From contig UQMK01000017.1 of assembly GCA_900542085.1 (NCBI GenBank), positions 1 through 45,347 on the forward strand: a DNA stretch of 45,347 bases, written 5' to 3'. Each line of letters opens with the position of its first letter. Within the stretch, counting starts at the first letter, position 1. The notes under the pieces were generated by a model. The model saw only the letters and a list, made by a program, of their open reading frames with translations. It made no database searches and was not told the DNA's origin. This document shows positions 44,530 through 45,347 of the stretch, piece after piece. Source of the DNA: an uncultured Collinsella sp. GTDB taxonomy: Bacteria; Actinomycetota; Coriobacteriia; Coriobacteriales; Coriobacteriaceae. The position numbers and the translations under genes are program-made.

Positions 44530-44560
44530 TAGGGGCAGGTTTATTTTGGTCAGTTTTATC
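44530..44560. repeat. GGGACAG-family element, left copy of an inverted pair
   Basis: AGGGGCAGGTTTATTTTGG followed by TCAGTTTTATC matches the element at 22460-22487 with few changes, and faces an inverted copy at 44679-44706. It sits in the 372-nt gap between nfnA and pth. Confidence 0.6.
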
Positions 44561-44571
44561 GGGTAAAACGG

Positions 44572-44615
44572 CAAAGGGGGCCGGCCTCGGGTTGTGATGA
44601 GGCCGGCCCCCTTTG
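44572..44615. terminator. Strong bidirectional hairpin between pth and nfnA
   Basis: A perfect 17-bp stem (44572-44588 with 44599-44615) with a 10-nt loop. It lies ~100 nt after the pth stop on the minus strand. The adjacent short A/T tracts are within the stem ends. Confidence 0.78.
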
Positions 44616-44678
44616 GGGCGCTATGTGTGTAAGTCGGCGCGCGGTTGATTGCGATGCCGCAACTGAGGTGTTTCCGCA

Positions 44679-44706
44679 GATAAAACCTGCCAAAATAAAC
44701 ATCCCT
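44679..44706. repeat. GGGACAG-family element, right copy of the inverted pair
   Basis: The minus-strand sequence reads AGGGATGTTTATTTTGG then CAGGTTTTATC, the inverse partner of 44530-44560. It begins 13 nt past the pth stop codon. Confidence 0.6.
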
Positions 44707-44718
44707 AAATGATAGGCT

Positions 44719-45347
44719 TTAGTGCTTGCCGTTGGCGGAAGCGGCGCCGTTGACGTGATCGCGGGCGTAGATTACGCCGTGCACGATCGCCAGGCCGGCG
44801 GCGTCTGCGGCGCGGGCGCAGGTATCCTGGAAGTCCTCGGCCTCGCGGGCGCGCAGCTGCTTGAGCACGTAGTCGGCGACAGCCATCTTGCCGGGAGGGT
44901 TGCCGATGCCGGTGCGGATGCGGCTGAAGTCGCGGCTGCCCATCTTGTCGATGATGGAACGCAGCCCGTTGTGGCCAGCATGGCCGCCGCCCACCTTAAC
45001 GCGTACGTCGCCAGCGGGAATATCGAGCTCATCGTGGATCACGAGCAGCTCCTCGGCCTTGATTTTGTACTCGCGGCAAAGCTTGGAGATGGGACCGCCC
45101 GAGGTATTCATGTACGACTGTGGCTTGACCAGCACAATCTGACGCTTGCCGCCCTCTTCCTCGGGGTCGTTGATGTTGATGAGCGCGACCTCGGCGCCGG
45201 CCTGGTTTTTCCAGTACGTGACACCGGCCTGACGGGCCAACTCGTCGATTGCTTTGAAGCCAGCGTTGTGGCGGGTCTCGGCATACTCATCGCCAGGGTT
45301 GCCAAGTCCGGCAACCATGCGAATCTTAAGCGGCTGTGCAGCTGCCA
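44719..45347 (-). CDS. pth: Peptidyl-tRNA hydrolase, 5' end beyond the window
   Basis: Pth releases tRNA from peptidyl-tRNA that drops off the ribosome, an essential housekeeping reaction. The family motifs are present: MVAGLGNPGDEYAETRHNAGF with the catalytic histidine in RHNAGF, PQSYMNTSGGPI, the catalytic Asp region LLVIHDELDIPAGDVRVKVGGGHAGHNGLRSI, and FSRIRTGIGNPP. The frame stays open upstream of the ATG at 45318 and reads PLKIRMVAGLGNPG, matching the normal N-terminus (KLIVGLGNPG). The true start is therefore outside the window. The C-terminus ends in a short SANGKH tail. Confidence 0.94.
   Translation of the reverse strand, partial: AAAQPLKIRMVAGLGNPGDEYAETRHNAGFKAIDELARQAGVTYWKNQAGAEVALININDPEEEGGKRQIVLVKPQSYMNTSGGPISKLCREYKIKAEELLVIHDELDIPAGDVRVKVGGGHAGHNGLRSIIDKMGSRDFSRIRTGIGNPPGKMAVADYVLKQLRAREAEDFQDTCARAADAAGLAIVHGVIYARDHVNGAASANGKH

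Overview
The window looks like chromosomal DNA from a Coriobacteriia gut actinobacterium, most likely Collinsella or a close relative. This is inferred from the GC-rich codon use, the familiar-looking proteins, a large membrane-bound LuxR-type regulator, LAXTG and LPXTG-like surface proteins, and many short intergenic palindromes. No phage, complete insertion sequence, rRNA or tRNA was seen. Genes at both ends are cut: purD at the left and pth at the right. The first ~37 bases of the left end look degraded, as at a contig edge.

Left part (1-9.9 kb): purD (partial), a Nudix hydrolase, an ABC half-exporter and an unknown single-pass membrane protein form one same-strand run. carA-carB follow. 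Just upstream of carA, a hairpin with a CNGNGA hexaloop covers the ribosome binding site; it matches the PyrR RNA-binding consensus, so pyrimidine control of translation is predicted.

Middle (9.9-31 kb): a ~0.9 kb non-coding stretch precedes a 2137-residue secreted family-31 glycosidase carrying FN3, F5/8C, dockerin-like, cohesin-like, Big_2 and FIVAR modules and an IPNTG sorting signal. After it come purE, a class B sortase and a MoaE-like protein, then a divergent CmpB-type membrane protein, purF, purM-purN, an orphan PTS EIIA, a PpiC-type foldase, a YqeY protein, a four-gene polar amino-acid ABC transporter and a cytidylate-kinase-like protein. De novo purine synthesis (purD, E, F, M, N) is scattered through the window, not kept in one operon.

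Right part (31-45 kb): a membrane-LuxR regulator diverges from a 651-residue LAXTG surface protein, and a 2206-residue LRR (BspA-like) LAXTG surface protein follows. Both surface genes have a TAGGTTC-N8-GAACCTA palindrome upstream. Starting 37 nt after each stop codon is the same structure: six 15-bp boxes in strictly alternating orientation with starts 40, 41, 40, 40 and 40 nt apart. A GGGACAG-type hairpin lies 32-33 nt further on. The last ~34 residues of the two proteins are also nearly identical, so a gene tail plus downstream array behaves as one duplicated module. This is the most unusual structure in the window. An NfnAB-like (GltA/FAD-NAD) pair and pth close the window on the minus strand.

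From 18.7 kb onward the intergenic regions hold about fourteen short palindromes built around a GGGACAG core. They resemble REP-type elements mobilised by RAYT transposases, but no such transposase gene is present here.
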